Positions 13,101 to 23,429 of a DNA stretch of 64,000 nt are shown piece after piece. The stretch lies in NCBI GenBank assembly GCA_020466095.1, contig CM035809.1:22083442-22147441 (forward strand). Reading direction: 5' to 3'. This DNA is from Chlorops oryzae (Eukaryota; Arthropoda; Insecta; Diptera; Chloropidae). Position 1 is the stretch's first letter. Each line of letters begins with the position of its first letter. The notes under the pieces are model-generated. The model did no database searches and was not told where the DNA came from. It worked only from the letters and a program-made list of their open reading frames with translations. The translations under genes were made by a program, and so were the position numbers.

Positions 13101-14385
13101 TAAAAATGTAAATTTACATACATACCTATATCTGTCGCGGTTGAACGTTGTTAATCCTCTGTAAGAGCACAATTTTTAGTGGTATGAGATAAAACTTGTG
13201 AAGTGGAAGGATAAAATAATAAAAAAAATTAAACAAAAATAAACCTTTGATAGGCCAGATGGTGACAGCAAAGCCACAGGAAAATTACAGTGCGGATAAA
13301 AAGGGAAATGTTGACAGGGAAAAAACAAAAATTCCTCGCAAAAAGTGGTTTTTGTGCGTGACTTCGAGAGTCAAAAAGTTTTCCAAAAAATAAAAAAAAT
13401 ATTTTCTTCTCGATTGGAACTGTCCAACTGTTTTTTTTTAGTAGAAAATTGCAGAAACATTGCATCTTCTGCCCTGGTTAAAGTTAAATATTATTGAAGT
13501 TCCTTAAAGGACAGTTGGGAAAAATGTTTTAATTTTTGTTACAAGATTTTTTAATTTTATAAAATTCTTCAACATTTGTGGACAAATTCTCGACAATATT
13601 TATCAAAATATGCATCTTAAATATGAAGTAGAAAACTTCAGAGCGTGGGAGCATGATCATTTTTCTTCAATATTTATGCCCTTAAGTCTTCTATTCTGAA
13701 AACTTGAAAGCATTTCATCTTCCGTTGATATATTGGATGCTGTTTGCAACCCTTCTTTTGTAAATTAATGATAAATAATTCAGTTTCCTCTGCAAAAATA
13801 AAAGAGAAAATAAGGAAAATGTACAAACAAACTTTCAGTAAATAAAATGTTTTATGTATTCGGTTTAGTTTTTTTTCTTGCAAGTCCCTCGATTGATCCC
13901 AACTTGATGTAAACAAATCGCTTTAGTGCATTTGTTTTGGCATTTTGAAAGAGACAATGATTAGTTATTTTTTATGTATTATGTTTATTTTTGTTTGTTA
14001 GTTTTAAGAAAAAACGTTCGCACGCGAAGAAAATGAAACATTCTTATTGTCAAAAGTGAAGGTAAAAATGTATTGTGAAGATTTATTTCGAGAACTGAAA
14101 AAAGAGAAAATGAACAGAGTTCTTTCCCTTCTCAGAAGCTGTGATTGTACGGCATATGGTGCAAAAATTACCAAAAATATTAATAAAGCTCATAAAACTA
14201 GTTGGCACCGTTCCAAAGTCGACTTATATCCATAAATATGCTAATTTTATATTAAGAATTAAAAATTTGACGGTCCACTTAAGATTGCAAGCAGTGGTCC
14301 ACTCAAGGTGAATCATACGATTTCAAGAACTTCCATATGATTTTGAACTATCAAACTAACAAGAATAATACGTCTTAAGTTTACC
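10200..14385. other. intergenic, no gene recognised
   Basis: About 4 kb of AT-rich DNA. Only short chance ORFs are present, some through homopolymer runs. I see no conserved protein segment, tRNA or clear tandem array. Confidence 0.5.
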
Positions 14386-14845
14386 AAGTAGCTTCAGAAA
14401 TGATCTGATCAGAAAACGGGAAGAAAATAGTCTAAATGAATACTGGAGAGCCCACAAAGGTATGCGGCAAGCTAAAAGGCTCATATGTCCTAGGACTATC
14501 AGGGCGGAAAAAATTTTATAGATCATATACTGAAATTTTAACAGGGCACTGTAGACTAAAGTATCACTTGAAATAGATGAGAGTGGTAAACGAAGATCTC
14601 TGCGGGCTATGTAAGTCATAGCAGGAAAAAGCGGAGCATGTTTTGTGGACATAAGCAGACCCACTTGTCTGGGAGGATTAAAGAATGGGTCTTTAAGCAA
14701 TCACTCGCTTTAGTCCCTTGGAGAATCTGAATTTCTTGTTTAGACTCAACATACTGCAGGAAATTAGGGGTGGGATGACAGATCTTTTTGGCCATGGTGC
14801 TCTAACAGTCTTAATTAATAATAAAAATAATAATAATTTAATCAA
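14385..14845 (+). mobile_element. I-like LINE 3' end (RNase H relic)
   Basis: Reading the plus strand in broken frames shows TGHCRL, then LCGLCKS, a stop, and QEKAEHVL. This is the C-terminal RNase H region typical of I/R1-type LINEs, where a C-x2-C pair precedes an E-x-x-EHVL motif. The copy ends in an AAT/TAA-rich tail (about 14815-14840), as for I-like elements. Several stops and shifts make it dead. Confidence 0.65.
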
Positions 14846-16530
14846 GACTATTCCTTGAATAATTTATATTGTACCATTGATTTCCGATTATCCCGTAATT
14901 ACTTGAGAAACCTTATTAATCAATTCTGAGCTGAAACTATAAGAGAACTTCCTAATTTCTCCAATGTCTCCCTCTTAAAGTTGATTTAAAATACAGTGTG
15001 CTTTCTCTCTTAAGGGGACACCTGCGGAACCGAAAAGTATGTCCGCTTGACAGAAGTGTAATGAGATATTTTTTCAGTAAAAGGTTTTACCTACTTTTCT
15101 GCACTTTGCCGGACTTTCAATTAAATTTTCAATTACTTAAACTTACCGCTTTTCTCACTAATTCATGCTGCCATTTTCCAAATTGAATACCTTGAGCAAT
15201 AGAATTCAGTCAACGTTAGTTTTGTTTTCTTTACCTTGGATATATGGCCTCGATGATAAGGAGTTTGATTTCTTGCTTAACCAAAATGTGCTCACGCCGT
15301 CCACCGATGAAACTTGAGCTACCACAAGATGCCTTTAGGTTTTTTAAATCAGACTTTAATATTAAAGTTTTGAAAAAAGGCAATTAGGAAAATAATTATC
15401 GCCCTCATAATGAAGGAAAATTGAGTTCAGAAAACAGAAAGTTATTTAAAATCTTTAAACTTGAGAAAAGCTACTCTATTTCACTCCAGGCTAAGTATGG
15501 AAAATGGTGTGAAGTATCGTTGGCGAGATTGTTTTTCTTGTATAATAAAAACATGCTAAAGGCAATGAGCTAATGCAAATTACTCCACTCTTTCTCTCTC
15601 TTCCTCTCTCTATCGTGAGTTCATGTACAAGCGATATCCTTCATACCATGTATTTGCGTAACCATTCAAGCAAAAGGAAATTATTCAATCATTAATGTGC
15701 AAATCTCTTCTCCGAATCCTGAACTCAAAAGTAATGAAATATTCATTATTTTTTTATGGATTGAGGAATATATTTACGGAAAGTTAATGTATCTTAAGAC
15801 CTGATTTACTTTCGGTCTTACTTTGGCCTACCATAATACTTTGTGGCTAATGCTCTCAATTCCCGATTGCTGTTTACTTTGTGGCTTTTGATTTTATTGA
15901 TTGCTTGTTTATTATTTTCCGCCTCCACAATTAAAACATGATCGAAATCAATTTCTTTTTTTGGGATATTGTACATATTTGCTTGCCGATAAATTCTTAT
16001 CATTGTATTTGAGTTGAGGGTTCAGCGGAAAATAAGGGAGGGAGGTTCAATAAAAATAGAAAGGGTTGTCAAAACAAGCTTCCGAAAATCATAAATATTA
16101 CTTGGAAATAAGTAAGTAAATAATGAATAAACCATATTTATGGAAATTATATGCTACCGGAAATGAACAACTAATCGAGGTGGAAAGACCTTTTCCGATG
16201 GCTTGGAAGTGAAAATAAAAATAAAACGAATAAGAAATTCTTCTTCATCTTTTTCTAAGGGATTATTAATCCCGTTTAAAACGGGGTACGCGCTTTGTGG
16301 GCTTAATGATGCGACGAAATTTTTCTTACAGCTGGACCTGTTGCTTGGCTTGTAGCTTGACCTGTCGCTGTCTGTATCACTAGTAGGAAGAGTAGGATCT
16401 TCAGTTAGGAACGCCGACATTCGAAACGGCAAATATCTTTCAAAGAGATTTTTATAAGCAAATTTACTTAGCTTCATCAGTGGACTTGCTAGGAACCAAC
16501 CGACTAGTGGGCGCCGTATCATCCTTGCAG
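14846..16530. other. intergenic, mostly unrecognised
   Basis: AT-rich. One short minus-strand ORF with protein-like composition lies at 15818-16003 (listed separately). The 122-aa open stretch at 16154-16522 has no recognisable motif. Confidence 0.45.
15818..16003 (-). CDS. possible short coding exon, unknown function
   Basis: A 61-codon open frame with balanced, charged composition (starts MIRIYRQANMYN, ends ATKYYGRPK), unlike the low-complexity chance ORFs around it. The start has an acceptable fly context (ACAATG). Just before the in-frame stop the sequence reads CCAAA|GTAAGA, a fair splice donor, so the frame could continue into another exon at lower coordinates that I cannot identify. 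No family recognised; chance remains the main alternative. Confidence 0.2.
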   Translation of the reverse strand: MIRIYRQANMYNIPKKEIDFDHVLIVEAENNKQAINKIKSHKVNSNRELRALATKYYGRPK

Positions 16531-16860
16531 TAATGAGCCGGTCAATTTCCTAAGAAGGGCTGGTACAAATCTAACCGGTTATATAATGACAGTTCGCTCC
16601 ATCGAATTCGTCTAACCGGTGGTCGGTAATATACGGGTTGGTTTAAGGGTAGTCTTCAAATGTCACTTTCATCAACTTAGAATATATATAAGAAATTCGT
16701 TTTTTAGTCTCCTTATTTGACTATCCGAAAACCAGACAAAATTACGACAATTGACCTACGATCAGTCGTTTTGCGGACTAGTCCTTCTCTAATGACAGGC
16801 CCATGTTAAAAAGGTCAGTTAGATACATTAGAAGTGGAATAATGAGGGGAATAGTACTGG
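16531..16860 (+). repeat. dispersed repeat R2, copy 1
   Basis: About 330 bp that aligns along its length to 47013-47375: GCAGTAAT-AGCCG at the left, CATCGAATTCG, a GGGTTGG-TTAAGGGTAGTC block, CACTTTCATCAACTTAG followed by (TA)n, and GTTTTGCGGACTAGTCC near the right. Both copies run in the same direction. No ORF, and the superfamily is not evident. Confidence 0.75.
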
Positions 16861-16906
16861 CTACACTTGGTGCAGTCCACATTACTGCAGGGTTGTTAAA
16901 GATTAA

Positions 16907-17048
16907 GGGGCTCTCTCCAGCTATGTTAGAAATGAGAAACTTCATATAAAAAAATCCCTTCAGAAATGGGTCAGAGATTTTCTTAATTGTTTTTTGATAT
17001 GAAGTTTTTCATTTCTGTTTCATGTCTGACAGAACTGGAGAGAGCCCC
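16907..17048. mobile_element. PIF/Harbinger-like foldback MITE, copy 1
   Basis: 142-bp non-coding foldback. The left tip is GGGGCTCTCTCCAGCT, the right tip its inverse (AACTGGAGAGAGCCCC), and the next inner block AACTTCATAT is also inverted. It matches 23290-23426, which shows a clear 3-bp TAA duplication. TAA sites and GGGGC tips suit PIF/Harbinger. Confidence 0.75.
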
Positions 17049-17074
17049 TGACTAAAACAAAGTTTTGAAGATTT

Positions 17075-17190
17075 TTACGTTTATCAGAATTCGAACACAC
17101 ATTGTTCTGGCTCGGAAGCACATACACTATCCCCTGAGCCATCGGCATCAAAAATATGTATAAAATTGTTTGCTGTAATTAACCAGTGTG
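17075..17190 (-). repeat. tRNA-derived SINE head
   Basis: Minus strand: perfect A box TGGCTCAGGGG at 17131-17141 and near-perfect B box TGTTCGAATTC at 17087-17097, about 43 nt apart as in tRNAs. No poly-A or simple tail is visible because the Harbinger-like MITE at 16907-17048 lies directly downstream. A tRNA pseudogene is the alternative. Confidence 0.55.
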
Positions 17191-17714
17191 CAGCGACCAC
17201 CCCTTTGCGATGGCGGTATCTTACAAAGTAAATCGACATCCGTTTAAATTAACATAACCATAAGTAGTATGAGACTTTAAGGACCTTCACAAATTTCAAA
17301 ATATTATATTTGAAAGCTATTAAATCTGATCACTGTGAGGTATTCTGTATGATTGGGTGGATATTTAGCGTTTGATGTAGATGAGGAATTTGAAAGCTCA
17401 AGCGCCTTTTAACCAAAACGAATCAAATAACCACCTAATTGTGGAGGATGTTTCGCTTACATAAGCTCAAAGAGTTTGCAATTATTAATGAACTTTATTG
17501 AGAGTAAATAAATTATTTTCTGTTTAACCAAAAAGAGCCTAATGAACGCTATTGATTCTGTTTTGACTTCCTTGAACGTACGGGAAAATGAAAATATTTT
17601 TAGCAAAGCTTTTAGTTCATGGGAGATGAAATCTTTAAAAAATCTTTTATCCTAAAAAATATACGAAAAAAATTGTGCTTTCTCTATAATTTTTAGTTCA
17701 AGCTTAGATTAGGA

Positions 17715-17965
17715 GACTTTTGTTGCGACTTCTCTTTGTTTGTTGGTGAAGACGGTCCTTTTCGACTCCCCACCATCACTTATCGAAGAAATGAACCATT
17801 TCATGAATTTTGTTGTCATATCTTAAAGCTATGTGAGACAAGGTGTTAAAAGGGTCAATTTTATTTTATTTGAGGTATAATTTGTTTAAATTGGATGATG
17901 CATTATCGAGTTCTGCTCGAAAGATCTGCAATTCCCCATTTAAAATAAATTCAAAAAATAAATTC
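17715..17965. repeat. dispersed repeat R3, copy 1
   Basis: Weakly similar to 49850-50130: both share TTTGAGG-ATAATTT, then a GA-GCATT-(T/G)-GAGTTCTGCT block and a following AT-rich run. Old, diverged, non-coding. Confidence 0.5.
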
Positions 17966-18019
17966 AAAAAATAAATTCAAAAAATAAATAAAAAAATTAA
18001 ATAAAAAAAAATAAATGAA

Positions 18020-19051
18020 AAACAAGTAAAGAATTATACATCGGCTAAGCCGATTGCACACATACCTTTTCCTCAGCCGAAAATATGTTAAAACATTACC
18101 TTAACGAAAACTCCTGCCGTTTTCGTTGTTCTAGCTTGGATATCTATTTATACCTTATCTGTACTTCGATTTAGCTTCTAAAACTCGAGATTATTATTAA
18201 GCACAATAATTTCGCGAATGGTGGTCATGGTCAAATTTTAACCGTTAGAGGACATTATGTCTAGCTGCGAAATACTCAACTCAAAATAGTGTAAATCGAA
18301 TTTTTGCGAATTTCGCGAATGGTGGTCTTGATCAAATTTTAACCCTTAGAGGACATTTTTTTTAGCTGCGGAATACTCAATTTAAAATAGTGAAAATTTT
18401 TTTTTTTTGCAAATTTCGCGAATTGTGGTCATGGCAAAATTTTAACCGATAGAGGCCATTTTGTCTAGCTGCGAGATCCTCAATTCAAAATAGTGAAAAT
18501 CAAATTTTCGCGAATTTCGCGAATGGTGGTCATGGTAAAATTTTAACCTTATGTGACGACTTTATTTGGCGGCAAAATACACAATCGGAAGAAGCAAAAA
18601 AAAAAATCATTTTTGTATACAGATATGAGAATAAGAGAAAAAGTGTTTTTTTCTTGTATGTAGGATGATGACCATAGTTATAGCCATGTCGCAATTTTTT
18701 TTCAGCGAAAGCTTAAGTCTACATGGTAGCTATACGCACACCAAATTTCAATAAGCTTGGATGTATAGTAAAAAAGTTATCCAGGAAAAACCTTAAAAAT
18801 CGTGATTTTTGAAACTTCTGAACCACTTCCCACGACCCAAGAAGGGACTACGAAAACAATTTTTATGCAGTTTTTTGGACATTTACCTGGTTAATGTCCA
18901 TGCCGAATTTCAATATGATATCTTTCATGGCTTAGGAGTAAATTACGAAAAACTAAAGTGTGACCGACAGACAGACAGACAGACATACATGACTAGATCG
19001 ACTCCTCTTGTCACCCTGATCAAGAAAAGGTATAATAAATTTATAAAAATA
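18020..19051 (+). repeat. F2 hairpin repeat
   Basis: Starts AAACAAGTAAAGAATTATAC, followed by the hairpin TCGGCTAAGCCGA, an internal tandem array, then (GACA)n at 18965-18985 and the phrase ACATGACTAGATCGACTC, and CCCTGATCAAGAAAAGG near the end. The layout (AAACAAGTAA, hairpin, (GACA)n, ACATG-CTA-ATCGA, CTGATCAA) is the same as F1 although the sequence between differs. Its right end is cut by the pogo-like MITE at 19052. Confidence 0.75.
18205..18560 (+). repeat. 4 x ~102-bp tandem array inside F2
   Basis: The phrase TTCGCGAATGGTGGTC recurs at about 18211, 18312, 18414 and 18516. Each is followed by AAATTTTAACC, a TAGAGG-CATT block, TAGCTGCG and a CAAAATAGTG block. Non-coding. Confidence 0.85.
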
Positions 19052-19244
19052 CAGTAGAATCTCGCGAAAGTTAATCGATTTGTCCCAGGGGTATTCAACT
19101 TTTCTGAATTATTAACTTTTCCAAATGTTTTTCAAAATCGAAAAAAATTCAAGAAATAGGGACTACATGCATAAAAATATATTTTTGCAATCATAACATG
19201 CTTATTCTATTTAAATCTTTTGATTTAAACCATATTTATATTTA

Positions 19245-20536
19245 ACAGGTTGGCTGATAAGTCCCCGTTCTAACAAAGAAAAACAAATTTTTTTTGCCAA
19301 AATTCGTTTTTATTATTCAACATAGTTCCCTTCAAGAGCGATACAACGATTATAACGACCTTCCAATTTGTTGATACCATTTTGGTAGTACTCCTTCGGT
19401 TTTGCCTCAAAATAGGCCTCAGTTTCGGCGATCACCTCTTCATTGCAGCCAAATTTTTTCCCTGCGAGCATCCTTTTGAGGTCTGAGAACAAGAAAAAGT
19501 CGCTGGGGGCCAGATCTGGAGAATACGGTGGGTGGGGAAGCAATTCGAAGCCTAATTCATGAATTTTTGCCATCGTTCTCAATGACTTGTGGCACGGTGC
19601 GTTGTCTTGGTGGAACAACACTTTTTTCTTCTTCATATGGGGCCGTTTTGCCGCGATTTCGGCCTTCAAACGCTCCAATAACGACATATAATAGTCACTG
19701 TTGATGGTTTTTCCCTTCTCAAGATAATCGATAAAAATTATTCCATGCCCATCCCAAAAAACAGAGGACATTACTTTGCCAGCGGACTTTTGAGTCTTTC
19801 CACGCTTCGGAGACGGTTCACCGATCGCTGTCCACTCAGCCGACTGTCGATTGGACTCAGGAGTGTAGTGATAGAGCCATGTTTCATCCATTGTGACATA
19901 TCGACGCAAAAACTCGGGTGTATTGCGAGTTAACAGCTGCAAACACCGCTCAGAATCATCAACACGTTGTTGTTTTTGGTCAAATGTGAGCTCGCGCGGC
20001 ACCCATTTTGCACAGAGCTTTTTCATATCCAAATATTGATGAATGATATGACCAACACGTTCCTTTGATATCTTTAAGGCCTCTGCTATCTCGATCAACT
20101 TCATTTTACGGTCATTCAAAATCATTTTGTGAATTTTTTTGATGTTTTCGTCGGTAACCACCTCTTTCGGGCGTCCACTGCGTTCACCGTCCCCCGTGCT
20201 CATTTCACCACGCTTGAATTTTGCATACCAATCAATTATTGTTGATTTTCCTGGGGCAGAGTCCGAAAACTCATTATCAAGCCAAGTTTTTGCCACTGTA
20301 TTTTTTCCCTTCAGAAAACAGTATTTTATCAAAACACGAAATGCCTTTTTTTCCCATTTTTTTCACAATAACAAAAGTTGCTTCACAAAAGACGCTCTAT
20401 CTCACAAACTAATTGACTTACAGACGTAAAATTTTGACACGAATCATTTGAAGGTTGCCACTATATAAAAATAATATGCATTTAATACTAGCGACGCCAT
20501 CTATGTGTCAGACCGGGAACTTATCAGCCAACCTGT
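19245..20536 (-). mobile_element. mariner element, Himar1/irritans group
   Basis: Complete 1,292-bp element. The left terminus is ACAGGTTGGCTGATAAGTCC at 19245 and the right terminus is its inverse ending at 20536, with TA duplications at 19243-19244 and 20537-20538. It encodes a transposase on the minus strand. It sits inside the pogo-like MITE, hence is younger than it. Both ends are intact, so it could still be mobilised by a transposase supplied elsewhere. Confidence 0.95.
19313..20357 (-). pseudogene. mariner transposase, start-codon frameshift
   Basis: Open frame of 339 codons (19313-20332) plus ~7 further in-frame codons upstream. Family marks are all present: WVPREL linker, TMDETW (first Asp), HQDNAPCH (second Asp) and YSPDLAPSDFF (third Asp), the D,D34D triad of mariner, and the conserved C-terminal region. 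It is very close to the Himar1/irritans type. The expected ATG (20355-20357) is out of frame by one base, an extra G directly after the ATG, and one residue is missing near position 15 of the visible frame. The next in-frame ATG would lose the first helix-turn-helix, so the copy is probably inactive unless a non-ATG start is used. Confidence 0.9.
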
Positions 20537-20847
20537 TATTTTACATACACAAGATCTACTCGCGCTAAACTCCTATTTCACAATAAGGTTGCACGCTTCG
20601 ATCGAATTTGTCACTTTTAAGTGCTACCGTTATGATTTGCGTTGTCTTCTTTTGTTTTTCTTCGCTATTATACGTAATACACATGAAATAGGGTTGATTT
20701 AAGGAAAAAAAGGAAAAGAAAAAAAATTACGCTCAGAAAAGTTAACGCCAAAATTAACTTTTTAGAACGCTACGTGGGCGCTGAAATTCGATTAACTTAA
20801 CCAAACGTTTAACTCATTCGAGCGGTAACTTTTGCGAGATTCTACTG

Positions 20848-21860
20848 TATATAAAAATAAAAAAAATTATTATAAATAAATCGCATCCATAAACATTAAA
20901 AAAAAAATTGTTTTCGTGATAAGAAGGCCAAAATCAATGGGAAAAGTGTATTGAGATCTCCTAAGAAAAATAATTATTTCTTAACTAATGTAATTTATAT
21001 TCAATCGACCCTATTAGACCAAAAATTTTACCATTTTAAATTCTCTTAAAAAAATATATTTTATGAAATTGGAATAAAACTCTTTTTCCGTTTATAATCA
21101 GGAAAAAAAGGAAAACGATTTCCCAAAAGTTTATACGAAAACTTCGAGTTTTAATCATGAATGCCCAATCATTTCGCCGAAGGAACTCAATTGAAGGTTC
21201 ATTTAAAATTCCTTTCGCCGTAATTCCCTTGACAAAACCAAATTTCCTATTCGGATGAAGTCATTGCCCTTTTAAGTTCTTTCAAGGGAATTAATCTGAA
21301 AAGAACACAAAATGAATTTTGAAAAGATTTTTTCCAGTTAATCCAAAAGAGACAGTTTAAAAGACAAGGGCAGGAGAAAAGCAACAACCATTCATCGTTA
21401 ATCGAGGCATTATTTCGAACACGTGCCACTATTGGTTTTACGTAAAATGATTTTTCTTAAGAAAATTCAAAATTTTCCGAAATCTAAAAATTAACTCTTG
21501 AGGACAAAGTTTTTATGCAAATTTGTGAAAACTTAATAGTTCTCTATTATAACTTTTCCAAGGCTTATAAAATTAATCCATCTTGCATAATTGAGCAGAC
21601 CGAAAGTTTTCCAATTAATATTCAAATTCCATTCATATATAAATGAAGGTGCAAAAATGTTGAACAACAACGCGGAAAGCTCCGAGCATAATGAGTTCAT
21701 AAGTTCATTTAAATCTCATTCAAGTTAAGACATTCGAAAGGAATGCCATTTCGCATTGGATCTCATTGAAATGAGTCAATTTAAAGATTCGCTGGAGTCA
21801 AGCGTCTTGCCGGCTCAGGAAGGCAATCGGCGACCTTTGTGCACGTTCGTTTTTGTCAAT
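20848..21860. other. intergenic, nothing recognised
   Basis: AT-rich DNA with no supported gene. The first few bases continue the F2 end. Confidence 0.5.
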
Positions 21861-22030
21861 AGGGGTATTCACAAAGGCGTCGGAAAATAGGAAAGTCGGA
21901 AAATCGGAAAAATTTAACTGCTTAAAAAGTTGTGGAAGATACAAAAAAAGTATAAAAATTTTTTAAGAAGTCGCATTTTTACGATTTTCAGACTTTCCAA
22001 CGTTGTTAACACGCCTTTGTGAATACCCCT
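21861..22030. mobile_element. foldback MITE with perfect 20-bp tips
   Basis: AGGGGTATTCACAAAGGCGT at 21861-21880 is exactly inverted at 22011-22030. Inner blocks (GGAAAGTCGGAAAATCG against a near-inverse) extend the fold to most of the 170 bp. TA at each edge suggests a Tc1/mariner-type target, but a 3-bp target cannot be excluded. Confidence 0.8.
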
Positions 22031-22044
22031 AATGTCTCAAAAAT

Positions 22045-22835
22045 TCCATTTTTTTAATAACCGTATGGTTGCCCAAAAACGGGAATACACTGGGAAAAAA
22101 TAATTTTGATTTTATTTTCGTTTTTGTCAAAGAACTTTTCTCAGTGTAAAAGCCTATTTAGTAAAAGACTATACCGTAAAGCTGCCCAAAAACGGGAATA
22201 CACTGGGCAAAAATAATTTAGATTTTATTTTCGTTTTTGTCAAACAATTTTTCTCAGTGTAAAAGCCTATTTAGTAAAAGACTATACCGTAAATCTGCCC
22301 AAAAACGGGAATACACTGGAAAAAAATAATTTAGATTTTATTTTCGTTTTTGTCAAACAATTTTTCTCAGTGTAAAAGCCTATTTAATAAAAGACTTTAC
22401 CGTAAAACTGCCCAAAAACGGGAATACACTGGGAAAAAATTATTTACATTTTATTTTCATTTTTTTCAAATAATGTTTCTCAGTGTAAAAGCCTATTTAG
22501 TAAAAGACTTTACCGTAAAGCTGCACAAAAACGGGAATACACTGGGAAAAATAATTTAGATTTTATTTTCGTTTTTGTCAAACACTTTTCCCAGTGTAAA
22601 AGCCTATTTAGTAAAAGAATATAGCGTTAACCTGCCCAAAAACGGGAATACACTGGAAAAAAATAATTTAGATTTTATTTTCGTTTTTGTCAAATAATTT
22701 TTCTCAGTGTAAAAGCCTATTTAGTAAAAGCCTTTACCGTAAAGCTGCACGAAAACGGGAATACACTGGGAAAAAATTATTTACATATTATTTTCATTTT
22801 TGTCAAATAATTTTTCTCAATTTAAAATCGAAAAG
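22045..22835 (+). repeat. minisatellite, 7 units of 113 bp
   Basis: The word GC(C/A)C(A/G)AAAACGGGAATACAC starts at 22071, 22184, 22297, 22410, 22523, 22634 and 22747, i.e. spacing 113, 113, 113, 113, 111, 113. Each unit holds an inverted pair, ACACTGGGAAAAA and TTTTTCTCAGTGT, so every unit contains a small foldback. No reading frame persists across units. Confidence 0.95.
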
Positions 22836-23289
22836 TAAATTTATCTAGTTTTTTATTTTATTACCTATCAGTCGCCATTTGTTTTGTCTTTCTTACTTTT
22901 TTAGTTTTTGAGATATTAAACGTTGAAAACCGGCTAACTAAAGAGAAATTTTCAAGGCTGCTTCAAGTACACTGGAAAATACGAACCTTAACATCGTTTT
23001 CTACAGAGTTTTGTTGTAACACCTTGCTAAAAATCAACAAAGCTTCAAAATCTTTTTCTTTCTATCTTAAAATCCCTTTGAGGGTCCAGCAGTCGCCCTG
23101 CCTACCAAAAGATTTCGCACGGAGCTCCTAAAGACTTATTTTCAGGAGCGTGAATGCTCCTAAAACGTTCCGACAGGAGGTCAAATGAGCGTTTTTTTTG
23201 GGAGGAAGGAGTACGGAGCATAATATGGAAAAAGGGTACTTTTTGGGATCTCAAAATTTATCTTTCATGATTGATAGAATTCTCCTTAA

Positions 23290-23426
23290 GGGGCTCTTGC
23301 TCTAACAGAAATGAATAAAGAAATTAAAAACTTCATACAAAAAACCCTTCAGAAAACTTCTGATTCATTTCTGAAGAGTTTTTTAATATGAAGTTTTCCA
23401 TTTCTGACAGAGCTGGAGATAGCCCC
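23290..23426. mobile_element. PIF/Harbinger-like foldback MITE, copy 2
   Basis: 137 bp, tips GGGGCTCTTGCTCTAACAG and its near-inverse ending GGAGATAGCCCC, flanked by TAA at 23287-23289 and 23427-23429. The inner AACTTCAT and TCAGAAA blocks pair as in the copy at 16907. Confidence 0.8.
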
Positions 23427-23429
23427 TAA

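Larger units (their letters stand above)
19052..20847. mobile_element. pogo/Tigger-like MITE, split by mariner
   Basis: Terminal inverted repeats CAGTAGAATCTCGCGAAAGT (left) and its near-inverse ending GCGAGATTCTACTG (20847), flanked by TA at 19050-19051 and 20848-20849. The CAGTAGAA-CTCG tip and a TGTCCCAGGGG block just inside are typical of pogo/Tigger elements. Removing the mariner leaves ~500 bp with no transposase, so it is non-autonomous. It landed in the 3' end of F2. Confidence 0.8.

Noticed and set aside
14356..14700. 114-aa minus-strand frame
   Set aside because: Antisense of the LINE RNase H relic, whose recognisable motifs read on the plus strand.
16154..16522. 122-aa minus-strand frame as a gene
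   Set aside because: No recognisable motif, borders a dispersed repeat, and composition is unremarkable.
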